NCBI RefSeq assembly: GCF_014267175.1
Contig: NZ_JACMTR010000002.1
Coordinates: 4,055,501-4,119,500 of the forward strand
Direction: 5' to 3'
Source: Pseudonocardia sp. C8
Lineage (GTDB): Bacteria > Actinomycetota > Actinomycetes > Mycobacteriales > Pseudonocardiaceae
DNA length: 64,000 bases
The notes beneath the pieces were generated by a model. That model saw only the letters and a program-made list of their open reading frames with translations, made no database searches and was not told where the DNA came from. The translations under genes and the position numbers were made by a program. Positions 7,600 through 16,790 of the stretch are shown piece by piece (position 1 is the first letter of the stretch; each line of letters opens with the position of its first letter).

Positions 7600-8502
7600 A
7601 TGTTCGACCCCTCCCTCGCTCTCGCCGGACTGCTCGTCGGGTTCCTCGTCGGGCTCACCGGCATGGGCGGTGGTGCCCTGCTGACGCCGCTGCTGGTCCT
7701 GGTCTTCAAGGTCAGCCCGCTGACGGCGATCTCGTCCGATCTCCTCACCTCGCTCGTCATGAAGCCGGTCGGGGCGGCCGTGCACGCGCGGCGCCGCACC
7801 GTCCACTGGCGACTCACCGGCTGGCTGGTGCTGGGTGGCGTCCCGGCCGGGTTCCTCGGCGCGGTGATCGTCGGGATGCTGGGCAAGGGGGTCGGGGTGG
7901 AGGACCGGCTGAAGGTCGTCATCGGGATCGCGCTGGTCGCATCGGTTCTGACCACGCTGTTCCGGCAGGTGATGGACCGGCGTGCCCGCCGCGACAACGC
8001 GGTCGACCACGACGTGCCGATCGACGTCCGCCCGGTGCGGACGGTCCTGATCGGTGTGGTGGGCGGCCTCGCGGTCGGGATGACGTCGGTCGGTGCGGGT
8101 TCGCTGATCATCGCGATGCTGCTGCTGGCCTACCCGCAGCTGCACCCGTCGCGGCTGGTCGGGACGGACATCGTGCAGGCCATCCCGCTCGTCGCCGCCG
8201 CGACCCTGGGCCACCTGTTCTTCGGTGACGTGCAGGTCGGGCTGGCGGTGGCACTGCTGGCCGGTGCGCTGCCGGGGGTCTGGCTCGGTGCCGTCGCCTC
8301 GTCGGCCGGCTCCGGACGCCTGATCAAGCCGGTGGTCACCGCGGTGCTGCTCGCCTCGGCGCTGGCGTTGCTGGGCGTCGGCCAGGCCGGCGTGCTGATC
8401 GGGACCGCGATCGCCGTCGTCGTCACCGTCGCGCTGCTTCCGCGCCGGCAGCAGCCCGCGACGCCCGCCGAGCCGGACCGCCGCCTCGACCCGGTCAGCT
8501 GA
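7600..8502 (+). CDS. TauE/SafE family sulfite/sulfur-compound transporter
   Basis: A 300-residue membrane protein of the TauE/SafE (DUF81) family, which moves sulfite, sulfoacetate or related anions. Two homologous halves are seen: the N-terminal GFLVGLTGMGGGALLTPLL and a second half beginning around residue 147 with GVVGGLAVGMTSVGAGSL, each followed by several hydrophobic helices (eight to nine in total). The ATG at 7600 is preferred because AGGAAGCAGG precedes it; an in-frame upstream ATG at 7546 would add a hydrophilic non-family tail. Next to the assimilatory sulfur operon and a second family member, so sulfate/sulfite traffic is the likely job. Direction of transport cannot be told. Confidence 0.85.
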   Translation: MFDPSLALAGLLVGFLVGLTGMGGGALLTPLLVLVFKVSPLTAISSDLLTSLVMKPVGAAVHARRRTVHWRLTGWLVLGGVPAGFLGAVIVGMLGKGVGVEDRLKVVIGIALVASVLTTLFRQVMDRRARRDNAVDHDVPIDVRPVRTVLIGVVGGLAVGMTSVGAGSLIIAMLLLAYPQLHPSRLVGTDIVQAIPLVAAATLGHLFFGDVQVGLAVALLAGALPGVWLGAVASSAGSGRLIKPVVTAVLLASALALLGVGQAGVLIGTAIAVVVTVALLPRRQQPATPAEPDRRLDPVS

Positions 8503-8507
8503 GCGAG

Positions 8508-8641
8508 GCCCGCCGATCGACATCCCGCACCGCGCGCGGCCCGCCGAGCGACACCCCGGCACCCCGCGCGGCCCGCCGAGCACCACCCCGGCACCGCGCG
8601 CCCGCCGAGCGAACCTCGGCCGGCACCGCACGGCTCGCCGG
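8508..8641. repeat. short tandem repeat of about 31 bp between the two TauE genes
   Basis: The word GCCCGCCGA recurs at 8508, 8539, 8571 and 8600, with a degenerate GCTCGCCGG at 8633, giving spacings of 31, 32, 29 and 33. Each unit continues with a variant of GCGACACCCCGGCACCGCG. It fills the gap between the two transporter genes up to the second gene's ribosome binding site (GAGAGGTAA). The period is half that of the 62-bp arrays, but the sequence is different. Confidence 0.7.
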
Positions 8642-8666
8642 CCCCATCACGAGAGGTAACTCCCAC

Positions 8667-9575
8667 GTGCGCACACTCATCGTCTTCGCGCTGGTCGGGC
8701 TCGCCGCCCAGCTGGTCGACGGCGCCCTCGGCATGGCCTACGGCGTCACGTCCACGTCCCTGCTCCTGGTGACCGGCATCAACCCGGCCACCGCCAGTGC
8801 CTCGGTGCACCTGGCCGAGGTGGGCACGACGATCGCGTCCGGCGCCGCCCACTGGCGGTTCGGCAACGTCGACTGGAAGCTCGTCGCCAAGCTGGGCGTG
8901 CCCGGTGCGATCGGCGCGTTCCTGGGTGCGACCGTCCTGTCCGCGCTGTCCACCGAGGACGCCGCCCCGTACATGTCCGGGATCCTGCTGGCGCTGGGCG
9001 TCTACATCCTGCTGCGCTTCTCGGTCCGGCCGCCGAAGGTCGCGACCGCACGGAGGTCCCCGCACGGTGCGGCGTTCCTGTCCCCGCTCGGCCTGGTCGC
9101 CGGGTTCGTCGACGCCTCGGGAGGCGGCGGCTGGGGCCCGGTCTCCACCCCGGCGCTGCTGGGTGCGGGGCGGACCGCGCCGCGGACCGTCATCGGCTCG
9201 GTCGACACCTCGGAGTTCCTGGTCGCGGTGGCCGCCAGCGTCGGCTTCCTGGTCGGGCTCGGCCACGAGGTCCTCGACCCGTTCACCGTCGGCGGGCTGC
9301 TGCTCGGCGGCGTGGTCGCGGCACCGCTCGCGGCGTGGCTGGTCACCAGGCTCCCGGCACCGGTACTGGGCACCGCGGTCGGCGGCATCATCATCCTCAC
9401 CAACGCCCGGACCATCCTGCGGGCGCTGGACGTCGCGGCCCCGACGACGATCGCGACCTACCTCGTGATCGTCGCCGGCTGGGTGGCCGCGCTGTCGGTC
9501 GCCGTGGCGCGCGTGCGCCGCAGCCGCGTCGAGGGTGCGGCCGTTCCCGAGGAGGCCGGCGCCACCACGTCCTGA
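8667..9575 (+). CDS. TauE/SafE family sulfite/sulfur-compound transporter, second copy
   Basis: A 302-residue paralogue-like member of the same family as the preceding gene but clearly divergent. It has DGALGMAYGVTSTSLLL in the first half and GFVDASGGGGWGPVSTP opening the second half around residue 145, with about eight membrane helices. The GTG start is supported by GAGAGGTAA ten bases upstream. This subtype, with the double-glycine G-G-G-G-W motif, is frequently found beside cys genes in actinobacteria. It may pair with the first TauE protein or handle another anion. It is followed by a strong hairpin at 9595-9637. Confidence 0.85.
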   Translation: MRTLIVFALVGLAAQLVDGALGMAYGVTSTSLLLVTGINPATASASVHLAEVGTTIASGAAHWRFGNVDWKLVAKLGVPGAIGAFLGATVLSALSTEDAAPYMSGILLALGVYILLRFSVRPPKVATARRSPHGAAFLSPLGLVAGFVDASGGGGWGPVSTPALLGAGRTAPRTVIGSVDTSEFLVAVAASVGFLVGLGHEVLDPFTVGGLLLGGVVAAPLAAWLVTRLPAPVLGTAVGGIIILTNARTILRALDVAAPTTIATYLVIVAGWVAALSVAVARVRRSRVEGAAVPEEAGATTS

Positions 9576-9594
9576 CCCCAGCCTCGTCAGCAGG

Positions 9595-9637
9595 CGGCTC
9601 GAGGAGCTCCGGCCCGGCGCCGGTGCTCCTCGAGCCG
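9595..9637 (+). terminator. terminator after the second TauE/SafE gene
   Basis: A perfect 13-bp stem (9595-9607 with 9625-9637, CGGCTCGAGGAGC and its complement) around a 17-base GC-rich loop, located 20 bases after the stop codon. It marks the end of the sulfur region. Confidence 0.75.
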
Positions 9638-9841
9638 GTTCGGGGGACGTCCGCTCACCCGTCCGGCGCGACGTCACCCTCCGCACCCGCGATGATCACG
9701 ACCGGTCACCGACAGGTCGCGCCCGGTCACCGTGTCTTCCGTCGCAACCGGGTTCTACAGCGCGTAAAACTCGACCATGACGGGTACAACGGAGGGCGAA
9801 GCACGATCACGCCCCCGACACGTTCAACGGAGAACGTCGAC

Positions 9842-10102
9842 ATGACCGCAGAGCTGACCCGTCCCTTCGACGGCGCATCGGCGGCCTCCGACCCACCCGC
9901 TCCCGAGCCGGTGCCGGAGGCGACCGCACCGCGCACGGCCGTGGACCGGCTGCTGGACTCCCTCGACGACCTCGTCCGCCGGCACCGCGCGCTGGCCGCA
10001 CACGACGGCGGCTGCGCCGGGCTGCACGCCGAGCTGATCGCCGCCGAGCTCGACCAGCACCTCGCCGTCCTGCGCACGCTCCCCCGCCAGCAACGGAGCT
10101 GA
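9842..10102 (+). CDS. small hypothetical protein (86 aa)
   Basis: Unrecognised 86-residue protein. After a Pro/Ala-rich N-terminal 30 residues, the remainder (VDRLLDSLDDLVRRH ... LIAAELDQHLAVLRTL) is predicted to be helical, possibly a coiled coil or helical hairpin. GGAGAACGTCGAC before the ATG is a good ribosome binding site. It ends 20 bases before the enoyl-CoA hydratase, which has its own promoter in that gap. No Cys cluster, membrane segment or catalytic motif was seen beyond a single Cys in GGCAG. Confidence 0.6.
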   Translation: MTAELTRPFDGASAASDPPAPEPVPEATAPRTAVDRLLDSLDDLVRRHRALAAHDGGCAGLHAELIAAELDQHLAVLRTLPRQQRS

Positions 10103-10108
10103 GGGATC

Positions 10109-10114
10109 TAGGGT
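10109..10114 (+). promoter_or_regulatory. -10 box (TAGGGT) for a leaderless enoyl-CoA hydratase mRNA
   Basis: TAGGGT lies seven bases before the GTG start, the spacing expected when transcription starts at the start codon. No ribosome binding site is present. Confidence 0.5.
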
Positions 10115-10121
10115 TCTCCGC

Positions 10122-10916
10122 GTGGCTTTCACCGCTGACACGCCCCGCGCCGAGCTCGTCCACCTCGACGTCGCCGCCGGCGTCGCGACGATCACTTTGG
10201 ACTCCCCGCACAACCGCAACGCGCTCTCCGCGCAGCTGCGCCGGGAGCTGCTCGCACACCTCGACGCCGCGATCGCCGACGACGCGGTACGGGTGATCGT
10301 CCTGTCCCACACCGGCACCGTGTTCTGTGCCGGCATGGACCTGAAGGAGTCGAAGGGCGCGGACGCGCAGCAGCAGGGCGTGACCGAGGTGCCGAGGATC
10401 CTGGCGACGCTGTGGGAGTCGCCGAAGCCGGTCGTCGCCCGGCTGGCCGGCCCGGCCCGCGCAGGCGGCATCGGCCTGGTCGCCGCGTGCGACGTCGCGG
10501 TCGCCGCCGAGAACGCCACGTTCGCCTTCTCCGAGGTCCGGATCGGGGTGGTCCCCGCGGTCATCTCGGTCACGGTGCTGCCGCGCCTGTCCGCCCGCGC
10601 GGCACACGAGCTGTTCCTCACCGGCGAGACGTTCGACGCCCACCGCGCCGCCCGGATCGGACTGATCAACAGCGCGGTGCCGGCCGACGACCTGGACGAC
10701 GAGGTCACCCGCTACACGCGCATGCTGCGGCTCGGCGCGCCCGGCGCCCTGGCCGGGGCGAAGCAGATGCTCCGCCGCGAGCGTCCCGCGACGATGGCCG
10801 ACGACTTCGCGGCGATGAACGCGCTGTCGGCGTCGTACTTCGCCTCCGAGGAGGGGCAGGAGGGCATCCGGGCCTTCGCGGAGAAGCGGACGCCGTCCTG
10901 GGTGCCGCAGGACTGA
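10122..10916 (+). CDS. enoyl-CoA hydratase/isomerase family protein
   Basis: A 264-residue crotonase-fold enzyme acting on acyl-CoA thioesters. The oxyanion-hole segments are visible as FCAGMDLKE (about residue 69) and GPARAGGIGLVAACD (about 110), and FSEVRIGVVPAV carries a conserved Glu. The subtype resembles hydratases of branched-chain amino acid or acyl-CoA degradation, but the exact substrate cannot be told. The C-terminal helix region (EEGQEGIRAFAEKR) is complete. GTG start with a -10 box seven bases upstream suggests a leaderless transcript. The following sirtuin gene has its own promoter. Confidence 0.85.
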   Translation: MAFTADTPRAELVHLDVAAGVATITLDSPHNRNALSAQLRRELLAHLDAAIADDAVRVIVLSHTGTVFCAGMDLKESKGADAQQQGVTEVPRILATLWESPKPVVARLAGPARAGGIGLVAACDVAVAAENATFAFSEVRIGVVPAVISVTVLPRLSARAAHELFLTGETFDAHRAARIGLINSAVPADDLDDEVTRYTRMLRLGAPGALAGAKQMLRRERPATMADDFAAMNALSASYFASEEGQEGIRAFAEKRTPSWVPQD

Positions 10917-10928
10917 TCCGACCGCACC

Positions 10929-10934
10929 TATCCT
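10929..10934 (+). promoter_or_regulatory. -10 box (TATCCT) for the leaderless sirtuin gene
   Basis: TATCCT sits six bases before the ATG, in a 24-base gap after the hydratase gene. No Shine-Dalgarno is present. Confidence 0.5.
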
Positions 10935-10940
10935 GGTGCC

Positions 10941-11792
<852 letters not shown>

Positions 11793-11793
11793 C

Positions 11794-11979
11794 TCAGGGG
11801 TCGCGCCGGTCGGGTGCCCGGTCGAACCGCTGCGTGGCCCGGTCGATGCCGATGGCGAGCAGCGCGCACAGCGGCAGCACCACCACGGTCACGAAGACGA
11901 CCTGGAACACGAACGGCAGCTGGGTCAGCCACAGCTCGAACGCGTCCCAGGCGTTGATGATCGTGCGCACACTCCACAC
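11794..11979 (-). CDS. small single-pass membrane protein (61 aa)
   Basis: A 61-residue protein with one strong transmembrane segment (FVFQVVFVTVVVLPLCALLA) in the middle and a charged C-terminal tail (DRATQRFDRAPDRRDP). Proteins of this type are common and uncharacterised in actinobacteria. Its stop lies one base from the sirtuin stop (convergent), and its start faces the MDR reductase gene across a 35-base promoter region. Function unknown. Confidence 0.65.
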   Translation of the reverse strand: MWSVRTIINAWDAFELWLTQLPFVFQVVFVTVVVLPLCALLAIGIDRATQRFDRAPDRRDP

Positions 11980-12001
11980 GGTAGCCCCCGCACCGAGGCG
12001 T

Positions 12002-12007
12002 TAGGTT
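12002..12007 (+). promoter_or_regulatory. -10 box (TAGGTT) for the leaderless MDR oxidoreductase gene
   Basis: TAGGTT lies seven bases before the ATG at 12015, with no ribosome binding site between. Confidence 0.5.
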
Positions 12008-12014
12008 CGGGCCC

Positions 12015-12980
12015 ATGTTCGCTGTGTACGCCAAGGAGCCCAACGCCGACGCTCCACTCGAGTCCCTGGTCGTGGGCGAGCGGCCCGATCCGGAGGTCCC
12101 CGAGGGCTGGGTCTCCGTGAACGTCTCGGCCGCCAGCCTCAACATGCACGACCTCTGGACGCTGCGCGGCGTCGGGATCAAACCCGACCAGTTCCCGATG
12201 ATCCTGGGCTGCGACGGCGCAGGAACCCTCGACGACGGCACCGAGGTCGTCCTCTACCCGATCATCGGCGACCCGGACTGGCGCGGGGACGAGACGCTCG
12301 ACCCGAAGCGCACCCTGCTCACCGAGCGCCACCAGGGCACGATGGCCGACCGGGTGATCGTGCCGGCCCGCAACGCGATCCCGGCGCCGAAGGGGCTCAC
12401 CCCCTCCCAGGGAGCCGTGCTCGGTACGGCGTGGCTGACGGCGTACCGGATGCTGTTCACGAAGTCCGGGCTCGTGCCCGGGCAGACCGTGCTCGTCCAG
12501 GGCGCCTCGGGCGGGGTCTCGACGGCGCTGGTCCAGCTCGCCCGTGCCGCCGGGTTCCAGGTGTGGGTCACCGGGCGCGACGAGGAGAAGCGCGCCCTGG
12601 CCGAGCGGCTCGGCGCGCACGCGACGTTCGAGTCCGGCGCGAAGCTGCCGGGCAAGGTCGACGCCGTCATGGAGTCGGTCGGCGAGGCCACCTGGAAGCA
12701 CTCGATGCGCGCGCTCCGGCCGGGTGGCCGGATCGTCATCTGCGGCTCGACGTCGGGCCCGAACCCGCCGGCGGACCTGCAGCGGCTGTTCTTCCTGCAG
12801 TTCGAGGTCCTCGGCTCGACCATGGGCACCCGCGAGGAGCTGGCCAACCTCATGCAGTTCGTCGCGACGGCCGGGATCGAGCCGGAGATCGGGACCGAGC
12901 TGCCGATGACGTCCGCGCCCGAGGCGTTCGAGGCCATGTCGGACGGACGGACCGCCGGGAAGATCGTCCTCACCCGGTGA
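12015..12980 (+). CDS. MDR-family zinc-binding/quinone-type oxidoreductase
   Basis: A 321-residue medium-chain dehydrogenase/reductase. The GroES-like N-terminal domain is followed by a Rossmann domain with VLVQGASGGVSTALVQLARAAG (about residues 161-180, cited here only as a cofactor loop around GASGGV) and the later GGRIVICGSTSG. The catalytic-zinc cysteine/histidine set of true alcohol dehydrogenases is not evident (NMHDLWTLRG in place of the Cys motif), so it is more like NADPH quinone oxidoreductases or reductases acting on activated alkenes. Substrate unknown. It stands alone between a leaderless promoter and hairpins at 13024-13072. Confidence 0.8.
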   Translation: MFAVYAKEPNADAPLESLVVGERPDPEVPEGWVSVNVSAASLNMHDLWTLRGVGIKPDQFPMILGCDGAGTLDDGTEVVLYPIIGDPDWRGDETLDPKRTLLTERHQGTMADRVIVPARNAIPAPKGLTPSQGAVLGTAWLTAYRMLFTKSGLVPGQTVLVQGASGGVSTALVQLARAAGFQVWVTGRDEEKRALAERLGAHATFESGAKLPGKVDAVMESVGEATWKHSMRALRPGGRIVICGSTSGPNPPADLQRLFFLQFEVLGSTMGTREELANLMQFVATAGIEPEIGTELPMTSAPEAFEAMSDGRTAGKIVLTR

Positions 12981-13023
12981 GGTGTACGGCGGTGATCGTG
13001 TCGCACCCCCGAGGTGTTACGTG

Positions 13024-13072
13024 ATCCGGGTGTGATGCAGTCGTGATGCACCCGGATGGCGGTCCCCGCCAT
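13024..13072 (+). terminator. tandem hairpins after the MDR reductase
   Basis: Two adjacent inverted repeats: ATCCGGGTG (13024-13032) with CACCCGGAT (13049-13057), and ATGGCGG with CCGCCAT (13056-13072, three-base loop). The short AT run ATATAT follows at 13072. Together they may end transcription of the reductase; the second could also be part of an operator for the MarR gene. Confidence 0.5.
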
Positions 13073-13178
13073 ATATCAGTGCTGGTCGGGAACCGTGTTC
13101 CTCACCGCAGTGTGACGACCGCCGGGCGCGCGGACCCGGTTTCCGCAGGAGACTGTCGGATTTCGGGCGAATGACAAG

Positions 13179-13184
13179 TACAGT
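13179..13184 (+). promoter_or_regulatory. -10 box (TACAGT) for the MarR gene
   Basis: TACAGT lies eight bases before the GTG at 13193; no ribosome binding site is visible, so a leaderless transcript is likely. Confidence 0.45.
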
Positions 13185-13192
13185 GCGTCATC

Positions 13193-13660
13193 GTGACCGA
13201 GCCTTTCAGTCGACGGGCGTCGGGGACGGCCACCATGGCCGCCCCGGCGCCTGGAGCCGCGGGTGTCGTCGAGTTCCTGGACCGGGTCGACCACGCCGTG
13301 GCCACAGCCCTGTCCACCAACCCGTCCGCGACCGACGTCAGCCGTGACGGCTGGCGGGTCCTGCTGATGCTCGCCCGCGGCACCGGCCGCAGCATGGGCG
13401 AGATCGCGGGCCACACGTCGCTGCCCGCCCCGACGGCCACCCGCATCGTCGACCGCCTCGTCGAGAAGAAGCTGGCCTACCGGTCGGCGGACCCGCTCGA
13501 CCGGCGCCGGGTGCTGGTGCACCTGTCGGCCGAGGGCCGGACCGTCGTCGAGTCGGTCTGCCAGCGGGTGCAGCGCATCCTCTCCCCGCGCCGCAGCCCC
13601 GCTTCCCGGGCCGCCGCCTGCGACACGATCCCCGGGCCCCGCGCGGGCTCCCCCGTGTAG
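13193..13660 (+). CDS. MarR-family transcriptional regulator
   Basis: A 155-residue protein with a winged helix-turn-helix: GRSMGEIAGHTSLPAPTATR as the recognition helices and VEKKLAYRSADPLDRRRV as the wing, about residues 60-110. The N-terminal dimerisation helix is present. The C-terminal end (ILSPRRSPASRAAACDTIPGPRAG) is proline/alanine rich and does not look like the usual last dimerisation helix, so the tail may be truncated or shifted in frame. Targets are unknown; neither neighbour is divergent from it. It converges on lepA with a bidirectional hairpin between. Confidence 0.8.
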   Translation: MTEPFSRRASGTATMAAPAPGAAGVVEFLDRVDHAVATALSTNPSATDVSRDGWRVLLMLARGTGRSMGEIAGHTSLPAPTATRIVDRLVEKKLAYRSADPLDRRRVLVHLSAEGRTVVESVCQRVQRILSPRRSPASRAAACDTIPGPRAGSPV

Positions 13661-13683
13661 AGCTCCCCGTCCCCACGACCCAT

Positions 13684-13714
13684 CGGGCCCGACTCCGCCA
13701 CGGAGCCGGGCCCG
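13684..13714. terminator. bidirectional terminator between the MarR gene and lepA
   Basis: Inverted repeat CGGGCCCG (13684-13691 and 13707-13714) extended inward by ACTCCG/CGGAGC. It lies between two convergent stop codons and can serve both strands. Confidence 0.7.
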
Positions 13715-13719
13715 TTCCA

Positions 13720-15582
13720 CTACTTCTTGGGCTTCTCGGTGGCCTGGCCCCCACCGGTGGACAGCGCGGCGACGAAGGCCTCCTGCGGGACGTCGACCCG
13801 GCCGATCGTCTTCATCCGCTTCTTGCCCTCCTTCTGCTTCTCCAGCAGCTTGCGCTTGCGGGAGATGTCCCCGCCGTAGCACTTGGCGAGGACGTCCTTG
13901 CGGATCGCCCGGATGGTCTCCCGCGCGATGATCCGGGAGCCGACGGCCGCCTGGATCGGGATCTCGTACTGCTGGCGCGGGATGAGCTCGCGCAGCTTCG
14001 TCGCCATCGAGGTGCCGTAGGCGTAGGCGGACTCCTTGTGCACGATCGCGGAGAACGCGTCCACCGGCTCGCCCTGCAGCAGGATGTCGACCTTCACCAG
14101 GTCGGCGGCCTGCTCGCCGGCCTCCTCGTAGTCCAGCGAGGCGTACCCGCGGGTGCGGGACTTCAGCGCGTCGAAGAAATCGAAGATGATCTCGCCGAGC
14201 GGCATGGTGTAGCGCAGCTCGACCCGGGACTCGGACAGGTAGTCCATGCCCCCGAGCTGGCCGCGCCGGCTCTGGCACAGCTCCATGATCGTGCCGACGA
14301 ACTCGGAGGGCGCCAGGATCGTGATCTTGGTGATCGGCTCCCGGACCTCGGCGATCTTGCCTTCCGGCCAGTCGCTCGGGTTGGTGACCTCGAGCTGCTC
14401 GCCGTCGTCGGTGGTGACCTGGTAGACGACGTTGGGCGCGGTCGAGATCAGGTCCAGGCCGTACTCGCGCTCGAGGCGGTCCCGGGTGATCTCCAGGTGC
14501 AGCAGGCCCAGGAAGCCGCAGCGGAAGCCGAAGCCCAGCGCGGCCGAGGTCTCCGGCTCGTAGGTGAGCGCGGCGTCGTTGAGCTGGAGCTTGTCCAGCG
14601 CGTCGCGCAGGTCCGGGTACTGGGAGCCGTCGATCGGGTAGAGCCCCGAGTAGACCATCGGCTGCGGCTCGCGGTACCCGGTCAGCGGGTGCTCGGCGCC
14701 GTGGCGCTTGGTGGTGACGGTGTCGCCCACCTTCGACTGGCGGACGTCCTTCACGCCGGTGATGAGGTAACCGACCTCGCCCACCCCGAGCCCCTCGGAC
14801 GGCTTGGGCTCCGGCGAGACGATGCCGATCTCGAGCAGCTCGTGCTCGGCGCCGGTGGACATCATCTTGATCTTCTCGCGCGGGGTGAGCTTGCCGTCGA
14901 CCACGCGGACGTAGGTCACGACGCCCCGGTAGGTGTCGTAGACCGAGTCGAAGATCATCGCGCGAGCGGGGGCGTCGGCCTCGCCGACCGGGGGCGGGAC
15001 CTGCGCGACGACGGCGTCCAGCACTGCCTCGACGCCCTCGCCGGTCTTGGCGCTGCAGCGCAGGACGTCACCCAGGTCGCAGCCGGTGATGTGCGCGATC
15101 TCGGCGGCGTAGCGCTCCGGGTCCGCGGCCGGCAGGTCGATCTTGTTGAGGACCGGAATGATGTGCAGGTCCTTCTCCATGGCCAGGTACAGGTTGGCCA
15201 GGGTCTGCGCCTCGATGCCCTGCGCCGCGTCGACGAGCAGGATCGCGCCCTCGCACGCCTCCAGGGCCCGGGACACCTCGTAGGTGAAGTCGACGTGGCC
15301 GGGGGTGTCGATGAGGTGCAGCACGTGGTCGGTGGCGACGCCATCGGCATTCTTCGCGTTCCACGGCAGGCGCACGTTCTGCGCCTTGATCGTGATGCCG
15401 CGCTCGCGCTCGATGTCCATCCGGTCCAGGTACTGGGCCCGGTAGTCGCGTGCCTGCAGCACGCCCGTCACCTGCAGCATCCGGTCGGCCAGGGTCGACT
15501 TGCCGTGGTCGATGTGGGCGATGATGCAGAAGTTCCGGATGCGCTCCGGCGGGGTGAACGTGCGGTCGGCGTACGTCGTCAC
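13720..15582 (-). CDS. lepA: translation elongation factor 4 (LepA)
   Basis: A 620-residue GTPase that acts on the ribosome (back-translocation/assembly role). The G domain starts with [27 protein letters not shown] and NKIDLP follow; the C-terminal LepA-specific domain contains [18 protein letters not shown] and ends with [16 protein letters not shown]. The GTG at 15582 gives [17 protein letters not shown], the usual family N-terminus; an in-frame ATG at 15633 would add 17 residues ([10 protein letters not shown]) that are not typical. About 100 bases separate its start from the mscL stop codon upstream on the same strand. Confidence 0.95.
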   Translation of the reverse strand: MTTYADRTFTPPERIRNFCIIAHIDHGKSTLADRMLQVTGVLQARDYRAQYLDRMDIERERGITIKAQNVRLPWNAKNADGVATDHVLHLIDTPGHVDFTYEVSRALEACEGAILLVDAAQGIEAQTLANLYLAMEKDLHIIPVLNKIDLPAADPERYAAEIAHITGCDLGDVLRCSAKTGEGVEAVLDAVVAQVPPPVGEADAPARAMIFDSVYDTYRGVVTYVRVVDGKLTPREKIKMMSTGAEHELLEIGIVSPEPKPSEGLGVGEVGYLITGVKDVRQSKVGDTVTTKRHGAEHPLTGYREPQPMVYSGLYPIDGSQYPDLRDALDKLQLNDAALTYEPETSAALGFGFRCGFLGLLHLEITRDRLEREYGLDLISTAPNVVYQVTTDDGEQLEVTNPSDWPEGKIAEVREPITKITILAPSEFVGTIMELCQSRRGQLGGMDYLSESRVELRYTMPLGEIIFDFFDALKSRTRGYASLDYEEAGEQAADLVKVDILLQGEPVDAFSAIVHKESAYAYGTSMATKLRELIPRQQYEIPIQAAVGSRIIARETIRAIRKDVLAKCYGGDISRKRKLLEKQKEGKKRMKTIGRVDVPQEAFVAALSTGGGQATEKPKK

Positions 15583-15685
15583 TCGGCTGTACTCGGCTTT
15601 CGGGTGTGCGGCGGGTCCGCCCCATCGTCCCATGTCGTGACGGGACGGGGGCGCCGGTCCCGGCGGGCGCGGGACCGGCGCGGCC

Positions 15686-16156
15686 TCACCCGTCGCCGCG
15701 CGACTCGGTCGCGGCCCGGCGCGCGGCCAGCAGCTCGGCGGTCTCCTCGTCGACCAGCTCCGGCTCCACGTCCGCGGTGCAGTACTTGCACTTCAGCGCG
15801 TCGACCGGCACGAACTCCTTGCAGTACGGGCACTCCCGCGAGCCCTGGGCGCGGAAGTTCCCGAGGCCGACCCGCTTCATCAGCTTGACCATGCCGAACA
15901 GCACCAGTGCCAGCAGCAGGAAGTTGACCAGCCCGGTGAGGAAGGCCCCGTAGCGGATCTCCGAGTCGTTGAGCGTGACGGTCAGCGCGGAGAAGTCCGG
16001 CTGGCCGAACACCGCCGCGACCAGCTGCATGATGACGTCGCCCGCCAGGCTCTCGACCAGCGCGGAGAACGCCGCGCCGATGATGAAGCCGAGTGCCAGG
16101 TCGAACATGTTCCCGCTGAGCGCGAAGGCCTTGAACTCGGTCCAGGCAGCTTTCAC
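15686..16156 (-). CDS. mscL: large-conductance mechanosensitive channel with C-terminal zinc ribbon
   Basis: A 156-residue pentameric stretch-activated channel that vents solutes on hypo-osmotic shock. TM1 is preceded by the amphipathic [20 protein letters not shown] segment, and TM2 is [15 protein letters not shown]. After TM2 the protein carries CPYCKEF ... LKCKYC, a four-Cys zinc ribbon, in place of the usual cytoplasmic helical bundle alone. The GTG start follows GAGGAGGCGACC, a strong ribosome binding site; an upstream in-frame ATG (16192) would add 12 charged residues. Standing alone, divergent from rpsT. Confidence 0.9.
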   Translation of the reverse strand: MKAAWTEFKAFALSGNMFDLALGFIIGAAFSALVESLAGDVIMQLVAAVFGQPDFSALTVTLNDSEIRYGAFLTGLVNFLLLALVLFGMVKLMKRVGLGNFRAQGSRECPYCKEFVPVDALKCKYCTADVEPELVDEETAELLAARRAATESRGDG

Positions 16157-16457
16157 GGTCGCCTCCTCGTCGTCCGGCCGGCGTATGCGCATCCGGCCAA
16201 GTGGGTGCCGGAACGGTAGCCGAGCCGGGTCGCCGGCTCGTCACGGTCGTGTAGCGTGCCGCGCACGGCCGCGACGTCCCGTGACGCCGGTCGGCACGCG
16301 AGACCCCGCCGCCGGGGCCGGCCGGTCCCGCTGGTAGCCTCGATCGCTGAGCGCTCGGCGTGCTCGCCCGGAACGGTACGTCCGTTCGGTGCCGCCGGAG
16401 CGGACCGGACTCGAGCAGACCAGCCGAACTCAGCAGGCAGGAAGACCAGAGGCAGAC
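16157..16457. other. divergent mscL-rpsT intergenic region
   Basis: No gene is seen. A perfect 8-bp hairpin (CGAGCCGG/CCGGCTCG, 16221-16240) lies near the mscL side. TAGCCT around 16335 and TAGCGT around 16250 are the best -10-like hexamers for rpsT, leaving a 5' leader of about 110-190 bases that could hold an S20 autoregulatory structure, which I could not identify. Confidence 0.35.
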
Positions 16458-16721
16458 GTGGCCAACATCAAGTCGCAGATCAAGCGTGTCAAGACCAACG
16501 AGAAGCGCCGGCAGCGCAACAAGTCGGTGAAGTCCTCGGTCAAGACCGCCATCCGCCACTTCCGCGAGGCCGCGGACCAGGGCGCGGAGAACACCGCCGA
16601 GCTGCAGCGCAAGGCGGCCCGGGCCCTGGACAAGGCGGCCAGCAAGGGCGTCATCCACAAGAACCAGGCCGCGAACCGCAAGTCGGCCATGGCCAAGCGC
16701 CTCAACAAGATCGGCGCCTGA
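16458..16721 (+). CDS. rpsT: 30S ribosomal protein S20
   Basis: An 87-residue basic, all-helical protein binding 16S rRNA. The sequence [15 protein letters not shown] and the C-terminal [17 protein letters not shown] are typical of S20. The GTG at 16458 gives the standard N-terminus; an upstream ATG would add 23 non-family residues. A strong terminator follows 19 bases after the stop. The neighbour on the other strand is holA, the same arrangement as in mycobacteria. Confidence 0.97.
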   Translation: MANIKSQIKRVKTNEKRRQRNKSVKSSVKTAIRHFREAADQGAENTAELQRKAARALDKAASKGVIHKNQAANRKSAMAKRLNKIGA

Positions 16722-16740
16722 GCCCGCACGGTTCACCGCA

Positions 16741-16774
16741 CGACGGCGCCGCCCCGCCCGGGGCGGCGCCGTCG
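16741..16774. terminator. bidirectional terminator between rpsT and holA
   Basis: Perfect 15-bp stem (16741-16755 with 16760-16774) with a four-base GCCC loop between two convergent genes. It can end both transcripts. Confidence 0.85.
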
Positions 16775-16790
16775 TCGTGTGTGCGCCCGG

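Noticed and set aside
13720-15633. ATG at 15633 as the lepA start
   Set aside because: The added 17 residues do not resemble LepA N-termini, and the GTG at 15582 gives the usual T-T-Y-A start.
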